64,000 nt of DNA from Rhipicephalus microplus (GCF_043290135.1 NC_134705.1:42285271-42349270), one strand, 5' to 3'. Positions 10,323 through 22,497 are shown, counted from the stretch's first letter. Notes: generated from the letters alone by a model not told the origin. Numbers and translations are program-made.

Positions 10323-10994
10323 GAACACGCTTCTTTTGATACACCAAGACTGTCTCTACGACAGCTAGACATTTCGTGCGAAATGCGGTGAGCTGTCTGG
10401 CACGGTATGTCTAGAAAAACTGTCAATCCATTGGCAGTCGTCGCTGTCATTGGCACCGACACACCGCGCTCTTATCTGCGCACTGCGGTGAAGCAATTGT
10501 TTTAGGGTTTGTGTACAGTTTATTTTGAATATATTTTATGTAGTGCTACGTCACGGCATACGTCATGGCGGGACTTTGAGCTTTTTAAGGTTGATACGCA
10601 ACGTGGTGTCGTACAGGCGAACTAAACCGCTCGGGTCCAGGAAAGGTGGATCTGACCAGTTTGGAGTTTCACACATCTATGCTACTCGACACCTGAGGAG
10701 CGAAAGAAGAGTGTGAAAGAAAAGGAGAGACTAAAAATATGGCGTAAGAGCCAAGTTCTTATTCCAGAAGATTCGCCCTTCTATGTAACACTTCTCTGCA
10801 TCACTATATGGAACCCTGTAGTTCATAAGTGGTGGTCTGGGGCCAATGCTAGAAAATGATGACCAGATAAATTCGTACAAAACGTAACGAGTTCAAGAGA
10901 CCACGATTGTCAATTCGCCTTATAACTTACTATGCGGGCTGTTTATAAAAAGCATTAGTGGGCTACAGTGACTCTTCTTTTAGGACGGTTGCGT
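10323..10994. other. Intergenic DNA, nothing recognised
   Basis: No exon or repeat is recognised between the dispersed repeat and the LINE-end relic. Confidence 0.4.
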
Positions 10995-11031
10995 AAAAAA
11001 AGAGATGGAAAGGAAGGCCGGGAGGTTAACC
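10995..11031 (-). repeat. Short LINE 3'-end relic
   Basis: On the minus strand gttaacctcccggccttcc matches the terminal block of the LINE 3' ends at about 6,426 and 38,031. It lies about 70 bp from the lipocalin-type exon, inside its predicted downstream intron. It is short, so the match is suggestive only. Confidence 0.35.
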
Positions 11032-11100
11032 ACTTATTAGGATCAGTATTGTGACTCAGCTAGATACTGCACTCATAATAGACATTGACGAGGAGCTCAC

Positions 11101-11252
11101 TTGGCAGAACCACCATGTCCTTTCAGTTCCCAGACGTAGGTGCACTTCTTCAGTTCAAGATCCAAGTATTTCCGAAAGGCAGTCGCACACTTCATATCGG
11201 TGTCGTTGATGGAAGTGTAAATGCTCACTGCTCGATCGAACACGTCCATCAC
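11101..11252 (-). CDS. Internal exon of a tick salivary lipocalin-type gene
   Basis: The minus-strand 152-bp exon lies between an excellent acceptor (pyrimidine-rich tract ending ttcttacgaccag, 11,253 upward) and a donor gtgagc just below 11,101. It encodes 50 codons plus 2 bases. The peptide starts VMDVFDRAVSIY, contains NDTDMKCATAFRKYLD and ends CTYVWELKGHGGSA. An S-x-NDT segment, a single K-C-x-x-A-x-R site, then a TYVW-x-LKG strand is the pattern I associate with the histamine-binding/lipocalin family expanded in hard ticks. These are secreted ligand binders delivered in saliva. Flanking exons with the signal peptide and the C-terminal strands are not visible within the window, so introns must be large or the gene is a fragment. 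The frame has no stops. Family call is from motif memory. Confidence 0.6.
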
Positions 11253-14200
11253 CTGGTCGTAAGAAGAAAAAGAATAGACGCGTATCGTATTAGAAGCAAA
11301 ATTTGCATAATTCATTGTAGCGCTAATTCTATGTAGTCAATCTGTATTTTAGCGTTTAATGCAATGTAGTCACACAATTCATTTTTATCCTTTCATTTTC
11401 TTGGGTGAAAAGCTGTTTATTGGGAGACTACGATAGCTGCCAGCATAGGCACATTTTATCCCCGTTAATGGAATTCCTGCCAAAAAAGCTGAAATGAGCC
11501 TGACAGACCAAACAGAGTAAAGAAACGACGGTGTCGCTTCCCGTGGACGCAGTAAAGTGAGCGTACTTGAACGTTGTTAGACGAGCAAAAGCTCTCACAT
11601 CTGATACCACATAATATGACGAGTTTATTTGCACCGTGGCGTGTAACCGGAAACCAGAACGAAGCTGATTATATTTGTGTCGTCCCTACCGTCCGCTGAT
11701 CGCAGCATCCCCTCATCACCGACTCTGTCTGATTGAATTGTTATTGGTGAATTGTTTCAATGGTTTCTATGGATTCCGAATCGCGAGTCATTCGTTCACT
11801 GCGACAGTTACGTTATTGTAAAATTGAAAAGTCTGGATTTATTACTGACACAGTACTGTTGACACTTCAGCTACGTGCCGCTTCAAGTGAGGAAGCATCG
11901 TGCAGTACCCAGCTATACTCGTAGCATCGTTTTTTTATTTACGCTGGTAAATTAAAAAAAATAGGTTCCAATATTTGTTCTATTAGCAACAGATAAACCT
12001 ACTCATGCCCCTCCTCTCCATGCCCCGCGTCGAATCGAAAACTGCATCTATGCTACCGCATCACTGTGGTCATGCGATGAATCATGCTGCTATTTCAAGG
12101 CGTAAATTTAAACTACCATGTTCTCAATCGCAACGCCTCCCTAGAAACCTCATCGTTATTTCCCGCACGCACATTGACGTCACAACTTTGGGTTTATAAA
12201 GTAATGTTTTGCTGATGACTATCACGCAAAGACAAGAAAGGCAAACACACTTAGTTGCTTTCATTTCATATTTTCTTTATTTAGTTTTACGCCTTCAGTT
12301 ACCAGTGAAAATTTATTATTATAGCAATTCTGTAGGCAGGGTATCACCACATTTTGGTGTTTACACACTTTTAAATCGCCCCTTGCCGCAAACAAACAGT
12401 ACTGTCTGTGCGTGCGTGTCTATGTGTGCGCGTGTATGTGTTTGCGTGTTTAATCGCGGAGCTTTTAGTCAAACTATTAACACAGCTGTCTTTCCAGGGC
12501 AAAACCCACTCTGCCATTATCATAGCAACTACAACAGCTGTACACCAGTGCCACCAAGCCGGCGAGGGAGCCACCGACTCTAAATACCGCAACAGCTGAG
12601 GTAACGTCACATCCAGTCGCCTATGAGCTCCACAGCAACTGTGTAATGACTGCGCCACATTTGAGATTGTGTTCGCTTAGCATTCTTTTACGTCATGAAG
12701 CACGTCATGAAAAGAACCTATGCGCGTGTGCGCGTCTTTGAAATCGCCATAAGGAATCCGCTCAGCGGCTCGGCAAATGTTCATACACTCGAAGAGGCTG
12801 CTCAAAAGTTGTCTTCAGGAGAATAACGGAGGAAGATAACTTTGGACAATGACAAGGTCATGTAATTTGGCAATATAGAGCGTTCTCATACATGTATCTC
12901 ATTGGACTAATTGCTTGTCTGTGGAGTTGTGAATGCAGAAACAAACAGTTTTCCTGTCAAAGTGAAAATATGGGGTTTAAGGATTAGTCCACAGAGGTAT
13001 AATTCTGCGGAATAAATGTTTTTGGAGGGTTGATCATTGTGGACTGAGTGTTCAAACTCATAGCTCCTTGAATATATTCGTGGTTTCAAGCTTCTTTAGT
13101 GTCCCAAGAAATTAACCGCGCAGCTTTTTGACTCCATACTGAAGCTTCAGAGCACATACACGAGAACAAAGACGAAAGGAACACAAGAACCAGGAAAGAA
13201 AGTTCTACTGAGTACAATATTTTGAGCGAAGTTGAGAGACTTGTCATTTCTGATCTGCATAACAAGGTTTCAAAATATCCAAATATGTTGATGATTATTT
13301 AATTTCGGGCTCAAACTCGGTTTGGGATGCGTTCACCTCCGGTGTGGTGAAATCAATCAGAAGAAGAGGAAAGTGCCTAATTTTCACATCTGGACAACTC
13401 ACCGTTAACTGCTTTTAGTTCTTAGACACGAAGCTCATTAGAAGCGAAGCAGCCCTTTGACTATCCCATGTAACCCTGTCCCTTCGTAAGAACGCGCCAC
13501 GCGTCACAGTTGTTGGCGCGGTTCCAATAAGTCACGCCGGTGTTGCGCGTTGACGACACGCTCCCCTCGCTGTGCGCCCGGACCACGGCCGGGCTTGACT
13601 GCACCTGCGCACGCTTCTTTCCTTACGGCCTTCTCACCTGTCGCGAATGCAATGGGAGAGTTTCTGAGTATGTTTCGCCACCCGTCGGCGGTATGGCCGC
13701 AGCGACCCTGACCTCGCATCTTCTGCGCCGCGCACACGGCACAAGGGAGTTTGTCGATGTAAAACCGTGGAATAAGGGTTCTCGACGAAGTGGGGAAGGG
13801 GGATTATTAAAGAAATCAAGGATAGAGGAAGGCTCGTTGACTAAAAGAAAACTAATTTACCAGACGTCTTGTCGCCTAATGTAGGTATGTATGTGCTCGC
13901 AGATAATACAAGCTGACACTAAGTGAAAATGCGGAAAAATTGCCTAATGAAAGCCGTAATTCATAAGGTATAAAGCACTGGCAACGATCAGAAAGATAGA
14001 TAAACAGTGCTGCACCTGTTCTCCAATCAGACAGCACTAGACACCTTTAGCCCTTGGTCTCGTCAGACAACGACGTCGCAATTTAGAGAGGTTGCTCACG
14101 CAAAGACGAAGCGCCCCTTCCCTTTTCTACCTATTTTATATTTTTCTTCATTTTCCCTAATACATTTGGAGTGTTTTCAGGGGTAATAGCTGCTGTCTGC

Positions 14201-14360
14201 AGCCTGTCAACTTTTTAAAACACGTACCTGTTTTGTATATGAAATGCCTAAAAAACTGCGTATAAGGAGAAAGAAAGTAAAAAAAAAGAGAGAGGACCGT
14301 TGCTGCTGAATAACGTTTTTGGACGGCACGCACGGAGAGTGACAGTGTGCCTTGTCAAGG
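11253..14360. other. Long intergenic/intronic stretch
   Basis: No further exon is recognised. A GT-rich tract lies near 12,408-12,450. A CpG- and GC-rich patch at about 13,500-13,740 carries overlapping open frames on both strands with no recognisable domain. It could be a CpG island, part of an unrecognised repeat, or an exon I cannot identify. The rest is AT-rich. Confidence 0.45.
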
Positions 14361-14371
14361 TTTTAACACCT

Positions 14372-14603
14372 GCCCCGCTGCGGTGGTCTAGTGGCTAAGG
14401 TACTCGGCTGCTGACCCGCAGGTCGCGGGTTCGAATCCCGGCTGCGGCGGCTGCATTTTTGATGGAGGCGGAAATGTTGTAAGCCCGTGTGCTCAGATTT
14501 GGGTGCACGTTAAACAACTCCATGTGTGCGAAATTTCCGGAGCCCTCCACTACGGCGTCTCTCATAATCATATGGTGGTTTTGGGGCGTTAATCCCCACA
14601 TAG
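14372..14603 (+). mobile_element. Ruka-type SINE, near full length
   Basis: It has gccccgctgcggtggtctag, a consensus B-box (gggttcgaatcc) and the full body, but an (ATCA)n tail reduced to catagtgag. Flanks gttttaacacct (about 14,360) and gttaaaacaacct (about 14,618) are similar but not identical, so the duplication is uncertain. The body has lost a few bases at the ctccatgtgtgcg position relative to other copies. Confidence 0.9.
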
Positions 14604-16845
14604 TGAGTAGTGAAGATGTTAAAACAACCTGAAAACATTGATTTCGGGGACCCCAAACCCTTTTGCATTCCTTTGTACTGTAAGCCACGTTCATGAAGAA
14701 TGCAAATGAAGTACGCAGCTGCGTACGCTCGCAAGCCGCTTGCCCCGGAGCTAAAACTGCAGTGCTATTGAGTTCTGCGCTATCTTTCCAGCTCGTAGAA
14801 CAACATGTTTAGAAATAGAAATTCACAACACTACAGATCTCCGGCAAGTAAGCAGCTGTTTTTCTGAAAAAATTGTATTATTTCTCTTGTGGCTTATTGC
14901 TACAAGCAAGTTGTTGTGAAGAACGGAGCCTTGCGGACGTACGCTTTTTGTGGCGGTTTCTTTTTTTTACCAGGGACGCCACCACCGTCGTTTTTCCGAA
15001 GGGCCTATATACAAGCAGGTTGTTGTCAATTTCCTTTTAGGTCTAGTGCGGCTCGCTTTATTCTGGCATTTACACACCACGGCTGCATTTCATTCAGCCC
15101 TTTGTCAGAGTTCCGTCAACAGTAATTTCTTTAGTCGAGAAGGCAGTCGCACAACCTTCAGTTCGCGCATTACGCACATGGATATATATTAGCTGCGTTA
15201 AGGTGTATTGCTGCGTTACGTCACGGCCGCCCGACCACCATGGTTCCGTATTGCAAGTTCCGTTCAGGGAATTCACCTTGTGTTCCTTCTCACCAATTCC
15301 CAAACAATGCTGAGCCATGCGGCAAGTGACAAAAGAATATTGCGAGAGACAACCTCATCATCAACGACAAGTCTGCATTGACAGTCGTATGAAGCAGCCA
15401 CTTGCGCAAAGAATATGTGCCTGCATTACGCATCAAAAAACTTATTTCTGGCTGCGCGCGCCTATTCTTCTCGAGAAATATCTTTCCTACATGATTTCAA
15501 GTGCATAGAAGCCTCGCAAAGATCCTGCTTCACGAGTTTGGCCCCTACGTCGAACATCAAAGAAACGAAAAGCGGAGACCAACGAAAGAGATCTGTATGT
15601 TGCAACTTCACGAGACGCCTTCACTGAACAAGAAGCGGCAAGTTTTTGCACACGAACAATAAACAGCGACGTTCATCGGGAGGGTCGATACAGGACTATG
15701 ATAGGACGATTGCGCTCCCAAGTGTCACACCATCGTTCAAAATGCGAGAAGGTGCGGCGATTGCTAAAAGAAGAAAAAAATGGGTCCCAACATTATCGCG
15801 AAAGCAAGCACCACAAATGTGTTAAGAAAATCCACAGAAGATGCACAGAAAGGAGAAAAAAAGGCCGTGTTTCTTTTGCATCAAATAAAATGTGACGGAA
15901 GAAAGCCTTCAGCGAAATATATATACATATATTAGCATAAATGACTGATATACATGGCTACTCTGCAACTTGTTCTGACTTTGTGTTGTGAAATGAAATG
16001 ATACTACCATATAATAGAGCCTGGGCCCCTTAAGTGCTCCGTAGTTGGAAGGCAACATGTACGCAGGAGCAAATACCCTAATGCAATATACTTTACAGAT
16101 CACCGTGCTTAGACTGGAAAATAAACGCGTTTTCAAGAAGGCAGCCAAGGCCAGACTGTTCCGGAAGGAGGAGACCTCCCACCTATAGGGTGGAAGCAGC
16201 TTTCACAGTGCGATACTTTTTCGTAATATAAACGTTCGTCCCTTATTAAGGGTGACCAAGTTTCTGCAGTCGTGGTTTTCGTCTAAAATGGGTGGCTGCG
16301 AAAAAAGCAGACCTAACAAAAAAAGAGTTGGTTGAAGTCGGAAGGTGATTTTTGACATTGAAAAATAAAATCGTAATGTTTAGAGTCCACATATGTGAAG
16401 AATATAAAGCACGAAAAGCCTATGAAGACAGTTGGTATCCTGAATGCAGTTTTGAAAGGAGAAAAAAAGTTTTAGAGCGCATTAAAAAAACCTCAAAATT
16501 GTCTTTTGTCAAGACCGCAGTGTGGTCAAACCCTAAAAAATAGGGAAATGAGCAAAGCTTTTCTCCGAGGAAATTACCTAAGGTAGTTCGATAATTAGGC
16601 TTCTTTCTAAAAGAAGGTCACATGTGGGTCAAGTTTAAGGACTACAGTTTCCATTATTTTGTTTCTTTTTATTTTATGTCAGTGCGTCAGTAGCATCTTT
16701 AATTATAGTACCTTTTTTTTTCTCTGCAAAGGTAGGTATGGTAGTTTAGGAACTGCCTCAACTCCTCGTCTCAAGACATTTGCTAGAAAGTTTTATTTCT
16801 TGTGATTTTCACCCATTTTTCCTAGTCCCCTGCTATGAACAACTT
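14604..16845. other. Intergenic DNA, nothing recognised
   Basis: Short open frames on both strands are without family signature. Local A-rich tracts occur. Confidence 0.45.
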
Positions 16846-17180
16846 GAGGCCCGTGTACTCAGATTTAGGTGCACGTTAAAGAGCCCCAAATGGTCGAATT
16901 ATCTGTGTATCGTATCTTGGAAGCCAAGCGCTCCACGTGTGCCACGAAAGCGTATCGTATCTGTTTATCGCTTAACTAAAAGAGGCATCTGTTAATGACT
17001 TAAAGCACGCCCCTTCTAAATCCTATATATGTACACGTATTCAATAACGCTTGTCCTGCTTTCCACCAGTACCCAGTGCAGCATGTTATGCTACCTGAAC
17101 GAGGCGATGCAACCTGGAGCCCTCCGGTATGGCGTCTGTCGTAATCACAGGGTAGTGTTAGGACGTTATACCCTAAATAT
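16846..17180 (+). repeat. Ruka fragment split by about 213 bp of foreign sequence
   Basis: The block gaggcccgtgtactcagatt through tggtcgaa (16,846-16,900) is a Ruka lower body. The next Ruka block, ctggagccctcc through ggacgttataccc, is found only at 17,114-17,180. The 16,901-17,113 insert has no tRNA head or coding sequence. It contains the motif cgtatcgtatc twice within its first 70 bp. Head and (ATCA)n tail are missing. Confidence 0.7.
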
Positions 17181-18664
17181 TACTAACATGCTATGAACAA
17201 TGCTTCGAACCGCTGTTTTAAATAACGTATTTGTTGCCAAGACTGACAACGATAGCGTCACAGATTTACAAGACGAAATTTGTAACCTTGGAATAAAAAA
17301 GTGAAAAGGCCCATTGAGCTTGCATATATGTGTTGGAAACGAGGAATAGCACACTGATATATATGTTGCCATTTTTATCCGAAGTGTTGTCGTTTGAAAG
17401 ATATAGATATAGAAATTGTAAGAACATATAAAAAGGCCAGAGTATTACCAAGCCTATCATTTTGCGATATACACAATCGTTTTGCTCATCAAACAATCTT
17501 TTTTCTTCAGGGATATAGACGACAAGCTTCATATCAAGCATATAAAATTGGGGTAGCTGGGCACTGGTGCTGCGAAGAATAGAAAAAAGTGGTAATGCTA
17601 GGGGCGTTTGCCTCCTCTTTCTCCTGTTTTTAACCCTCACTGCTCTTTTGGACCAATTGATACACTGCAGTAAGCAAAAAGGTGCTAATATTTATTCTCG
17701 CACATCACTTCTTTGCCTTCCTCGACATTACTTTTCTTTCGTACGTCTTGCAATACCACAATATACATGACTACGCTATGCGTCACCCTCTCACCTTTCC
17801 CTTTGTCTTGTCGGCAGGCTTACTTTACTTTCGTATCGCTTGCTATACTATAATATGAAATACAAAATTTTAATATCGATTTGGATATTACACTTACTAA
17901 ACATAGATATGCTTGCTGTCTCTCTTTTGTCTATATCTTTTAATAAATGTTTCTTAGTATCTATAGATCTTTCTTGTTCCTTTTTTTCCTTTTTAATCCT
18001 TTACTTCCAATCACTGCTTCTATGTCACTCTAACTTTTTATCTCTCTGTTATAATTATTTCGCCTTCTATCTGTACTCTGTTTGTTAACTATCCTTCTCT
18101 CTGCTTCTTTTCCCGTCCTTCTTTCTCCCAATTTCTAGCTCTTCCCTTTTTTCCATGCACTTATTTATTCCTTTCTACTCGTTCTCTTGCCCATAAGAGT
18201 TACAGCATTTTGAATCGGGTCACGTGTTCTAGGGCAGAAGCAGAATATGAAGAAAAAGTGGCCGAAAAACCACGTGCCGGTTCATGACGATGATAGTTTT
18301 GGATCAGTCACACGCTGCGCCCGGAGACGACATTCTATGGTACGAAGTGTATCGAACCTGCGAGCACTGCGTTCGTAAGAGAGTCAGTTGGGACACGAGC
18401 TAAAACTTATATTGCCCGGCAATTATTTCCCGATAGTGTTACGGGCGCACTTATCTAAATATATAGACAATATCAATGAAAGTAGTGACACTCAAAATAG
18501 TCTTGAAAATATTTTGTTTGTGGAAGATATCTTCACAGTAACCAAACATCAAATGGCAGTGCCTCGTTTATGCTCAAGGCATAATTGGCTTGAGCTAGTT
18601 GGAAACGGGTAGGCCCCAAACCTTTTGGTCCCGACTTGGGTACGACTCATATTTAGAAACACCT
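17181..18664. other. Intergenic DNA with pyrimidine-rich tract
   Basis: The plus strand from about 17,920 to 18,185 is strongly T/C-biased (many ttctt and ctttt runs). It may be an old degenerate pyrimidine repeat. No exon is recognised. Confidence 0.45.
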
Positions 18665-18717
18665 GGCCGGGCACAGCCGGGCTGAAGCATGACCTTTAAG
18701 GGCCAGGCCGTGCCCGG
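18665..18717. repeat. GC-rich inverted repeat
   Basis: ccgggcacagcc (about 18,667-18,678) and ggccgtgcccgg (18,706-18,717) can pair over 12 positions with one mismatch and a loop of about 27 bases, in an otherwise AT-rich region. There is no T-tract or other evidence of a terminator or RNA gene. Confidence 0.5.
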
Positions 18718-19208
18718 AAAGTAAAAATTGGCACTTACAGTGCTGTACTTCATGGACAAGCTGCCAACTTTTCTTTCAAGAATGGGCTAACAGCTTCATT
18801 AAAGCTTGTGTTTTTTCAGGATAAATAGTACTATGTTGCTTTCGAAAAAAAGTGCAAATGTTACTTACTGCACGGTGCTCCCTTTGCGCACAGATTTGAA
18901 CCCCTGGCAGTTCAATGTGATTCGCAGCTTAGTTCAGCAACGATTTCATGTATTTTTTATTCACTGTTGCATCCATAACTAAGTCGAGGATTTCGTTTAT
19001 AGCTTCTATAACCTATCTTTAAGAGCATTCTATGACGAGTGCTTGGCATTATAAGCCTGGGTTATTCATGCGGAAGTACCGATTTTGCATTTTGCATTTT
19101 GAAACCGAAACGAAAATCACCCGCAAACGGTCTACTTTATGTAGCGTAGTAACACGCGTAGCTTTGGCTGCGCTGCCACTGAAAGTGGTCGCCTAGTATA
19201 TACGAGGC

Positions 19209-19472
19209 TCCTAAAGAGCTCGCCCCGTCGTGGTGGTCTAGTGGCTATGGTACTCGGCTGCTCACCCGCAGGTCGCGGGTTGAAATCCCGGCTGCGTGGG
19301 CTGCATTTCCGGTGGAGGCGGAAATGTTGTGAGCCCGTGTGCTCAGATTTGGGTGCACGTTAAAGAACCGCAGGTGGTCGAAATTTCCGGAGCCCTCTAC
19401 TACGGCGTCTCTCAAAATTATGTGGTGGTTTTGGGGCGTTAAACCCCACATATCAATCGTTCCTAAAGAGCT
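19209..19472 (+). mobile_element. Ruka-type SINE with perfect 12-bp target-site duplication
   Basis: A full-length copy at about 19,221-19,459 with cgccccgtcgtggtggtctag and the complete body. The B-box is slightly altered (gggttgaaatcc). The tail is short. The 12-mer tcctaaagagct flanks it at 19,209-19,220 and 19,461-19,472. Confidence 0.93.
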
Positions 19473-21149
19473 TAAAAGTAGTTTTTAGAAGAGGACTTGC
19501 CAGGCCTCAAAGAATGACTATTTTTCAAAATTTATTCCGAGGCTGCATGATAGTTGCTCCCACCAACAATCTTCATGAGCACAAAAGACAAAAAAAAACT
19601 ATGCAAAAAAGTATTTACGAGAAACTCAGTAGTTTATTTTGTGTCTGGTCGTCAACCTCACACAAGAAAAGGTGTTACAGTGGGCCAGGAAACGCTATCG
19701 CTAAGGGCTCGAGCCAGAGATAAGGTAGTCAGCTAGACTATCATGCTGAGCCAAGCACAGCACGTGTCGGGTTTCAGCGGCTGTCGGCTTTTACCTGCTC
19801 TGCAGAAAAGATATCGGAAGGGCAAGCTTGGATGGCAGCGCTATCGTTGCTGATAGGTCTCTGGTGTTGTTACGAGAGTTTCGGTCAACCTACAAAGCAG
19901 TCTTAATTAAAAGGGTTCATACATGAGGAATCATGTGAAACTAATTTGTGCCTAATAGCAAAACTTAATCCGATTCAATGACTATGAAGCCTTTCATTGT
20001 CTCCCATGTCCATTTCTTGACGGAACAACGGCACTCAATGCTTGTACGCTTTCCCCTCACGTGCAGATTTAAAGAAACCTACATTAGAGCAGAACGTGCA
20101 ATTAGATTGAAAAGTAGTGACCGATTTCCACATTCTTTTTGCGTAGTCACTAGAATTTATATTTTAAATCACGCTCATGATTATCAAGAACTGCCTTGTT
20201 GCGCAGCCTAGCAGAAGAGCCTTGAAGGTTGACTATGAAATATGAAGTCTACCACTTTGATGAACATGCTCGCGTAGGCTGATGCTGTTGTGCGTGTAAG
20301 TGTTCAAAATTAAAGTAATTATATGATTATGTTGTCCCCCTTTATTATGTGCTGCTTACGACGCAAAATGTAGTAGCGCCGTGAAATGCTGTGCTGCTGT
20401 CGCGGCCGCCACCGGACGAAGTCGTGGCGCATGCGCGCGGAATGCAAGCACGCCCAGTCAACAACCGCGCTTGAACACGAACCTCCCGCACTTTCACGGT
20501 TTGCACACGCTGCAGTTGGAAAAACTCTGATCACAACTGTTTTGCAGAGCGTTCTATTTTACCCATCCGAGATCAGGCTTACTGACGAGTAAGTCTTCTT
20601 TCGCGCTAAGAAAAATCGCCACCATTAAAACTGGTTTATGGTTCCTTTAGGCAGACTCAGACACTTTTCTAGAGGAGCGAAAAATTCTGCACTAATTTGA
20701 GTGATGAGCAATTGAAAAAATGGATTTTAAATCTTTTATTAATTTTATGAAGCATTTTGTTATGCTACAGCTTGCTTGACAGATTGTAAGACCGACTTGA
20801 CAAGGACGCAAGGGTAAACACGCAGTGTTGCCTCCTTATCTGTTTTCTTTCAACGCCCTGACAACTGCCGCTTACGCACTCATTTCTAGAACTCTTTATT
20901 GTTTTTGTTTGAATCGTTGGACGCATATGCATACATAATGCAGTCATCTTGCATGTGTCATCATGTTTTTTGCGGATAGTCTTATCACTACGTGGATTTT
21001 TTCTTTATTTTCACTTTTGTTTTATTCGGCCTTAACCCACAAAGCCTCCCAGGAATGCTCAGCGCAAACTGCGCCTGATTGTTCGAGAAGGTTCGTGATT
21101 ATTTTGGATTGTTCTGTTAAGAATGCACGGAAGACACATACACTTGAGA
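19473..21149. other. Intergenic DNA with one GC-rich patch
   Basis: A CpG-rich patch at about 20,385-20,520 (including cgcggccgcc and gcatgcgcgcgg) is conspicuous. Open frames through it on both strands have no recognisable domain. Nothing else is identified. Confidence 0.4.
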
Positions 21150-21295
21150 TTATTCTAGAGTTTACTTGACTACCAATGATAAGGCTGATATATTCGACGG
21201 CACATGCCTAAATGCCGATGGTTATTCTAGAGTTTACTTGACTATACCAATAATACGGCTGACATAATACACGGCGCACGCCTAAATGTCGATGG
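21150..21295 (+). repeat. Two-copy tandem duplication (72 and 74 bp)
   Basis: ttattctagagtttacttga begins both 21,150-21,221 and 21,222-21,295, and the two units stay similar to their common end (aaatgccgatgg / aaatgtcgatgg). A few substitutions and a small insertion separate them. The next base pairs start a Ruka SINE. Confidence 0.9.
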
Positions 21296-21524
21296 CCTCA
21301 CCGCGGTGTTCTAGTGGCTAAGGCACTCTGCTGCTGACCCGCAGGTCACGGGATTGAATCCCGGTTGCGGCTACCGCATTTTCGATGGAGCTGGAAATGT
21401 TGTAGGCCCGTGTGCTCATATTTGGGTGCACATTAAAGAACCCCAGGTGGTCAAAATTTCCGCAGCCTTCCACAACGGCGTCTCTTATAATCATATGGTG
21501 GTTTTGGGACGTTAAACCCCTCTT

Positions 21525-21592
<68 letters not shown>
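21296..21592 (+). mobile_element. Ruka-type SINE with expanded (ATCA)n tail
   Basis: It has a near full-length head (ccgcggtgttctagtggc, B-box gggattgaatcc), the full body, and then an (ATCA)n tail from about 21,525 to 21,592, interrupted once by aataaatca. This is the longest tail of any copy in the window. Flanks aaatgtcgatg and aagtgccgacg might be a decayed duplication but differ at three of eleven sites. Confidence 0.9.
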
Positions 21593-21593
<1 letters not shown>

Positions 21594-21770
21594 GTGCCGA
21601 CGCGTTTCTTCGCTTTTCAGTTGATTGACGGCATATGCTCTGCTCGCCGCTATTAGAATTCAGCGACACACACCCGCCCTGATCAAACAATGAGGCACAT
21701 TTTCTCAAACAATCAGCCGCAGTTTGCGTATTCTCGACAAGTTTTGTGAATGAAAGCCGAATGAAAATAG

Positions 21771-22497
21771 GCCCCGTATCTGCACGTCATTTGTAAATGT
21801 CGTCAAAAGATGTTAGTCTTGCGTCTGGAGAGAGTGAACAAAATGCTTATTTGAGGTTCTGCGCAAGAAAATCGGTGAATGGTATTCTGGAGGCACTGCG
21901 TTAGAGTGCCTCGAGCGTGTTGCGGAGCTGAACGAGAGCATAAAGTCACGTCACACGTGAGACATGAACACCATCAGGCAGTTTTCTTGGAAAACGGAGC
22001 GCGTGGCTCTGAGACAGGTGTGCACGACCGTCTCAGAGGTGATAAGGTGTAGAACGCAAGGCGACGGGTAGGTGCCACCACCGTCTCCTTTTAGCAAAGC
22101 GTTGGAAACACTCACCTGTTTGTGCAAGCGCAGCGTGATAAGCGCTACGGTCCTTCAAATTACCTATGTATGCTTTTTCTAGTAAAATACGCACTTGCAG
22201 AATACATACGTGTGGTTGTGGTGCTCCAGACATGCACAATAATCGCTTTTACATCGACAATCGCACAGGTATGAACGCTAAACCTTGAGCAACATTGCTG
22301 GGCGCTGTGGATGGGGTGAGCCATTTCAATTACGCTATGCTGTTAAGAGTGGACAAACAGGCAAATGTACAGACAGACAGACAGACAGACGGACAGACAG
22401 ACAGACAGACAGGCAGACAGACAGACAGACAGACAGACAGGTTAAAATTTTTGCGTCGAAGGTTCCCAAGAAAGACTATCGGCTTTAATAAAAGTGA
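21771..22497. repeat. Dispersed repeat of unknown class, copy B
   Basis: This is the direct-orientation homologue of 9,662-10,322, diverged but collinear. The main length difference is an internal (CAGA)n array at 22,370-22,441. No open frame of note, no terminal inverted repeats and no tRNA-like promoter are visible. Confidence 0.75.
22370..22441 (+). repeat. (CAGA)n microsatellite inside dispersed repeat B
   Basis: About 18 units of CAGA with two point interruptions (gacgg, gcaga). The orthologous position in copy A (about 10,260) has only two units. Confidence 0.97.

Noticed and set aside
21525..21592. CRISPR-like or satellite array
   Set aside because: Simple (ATCA)n SINE tail; there are no spacers, and the genome is animal.
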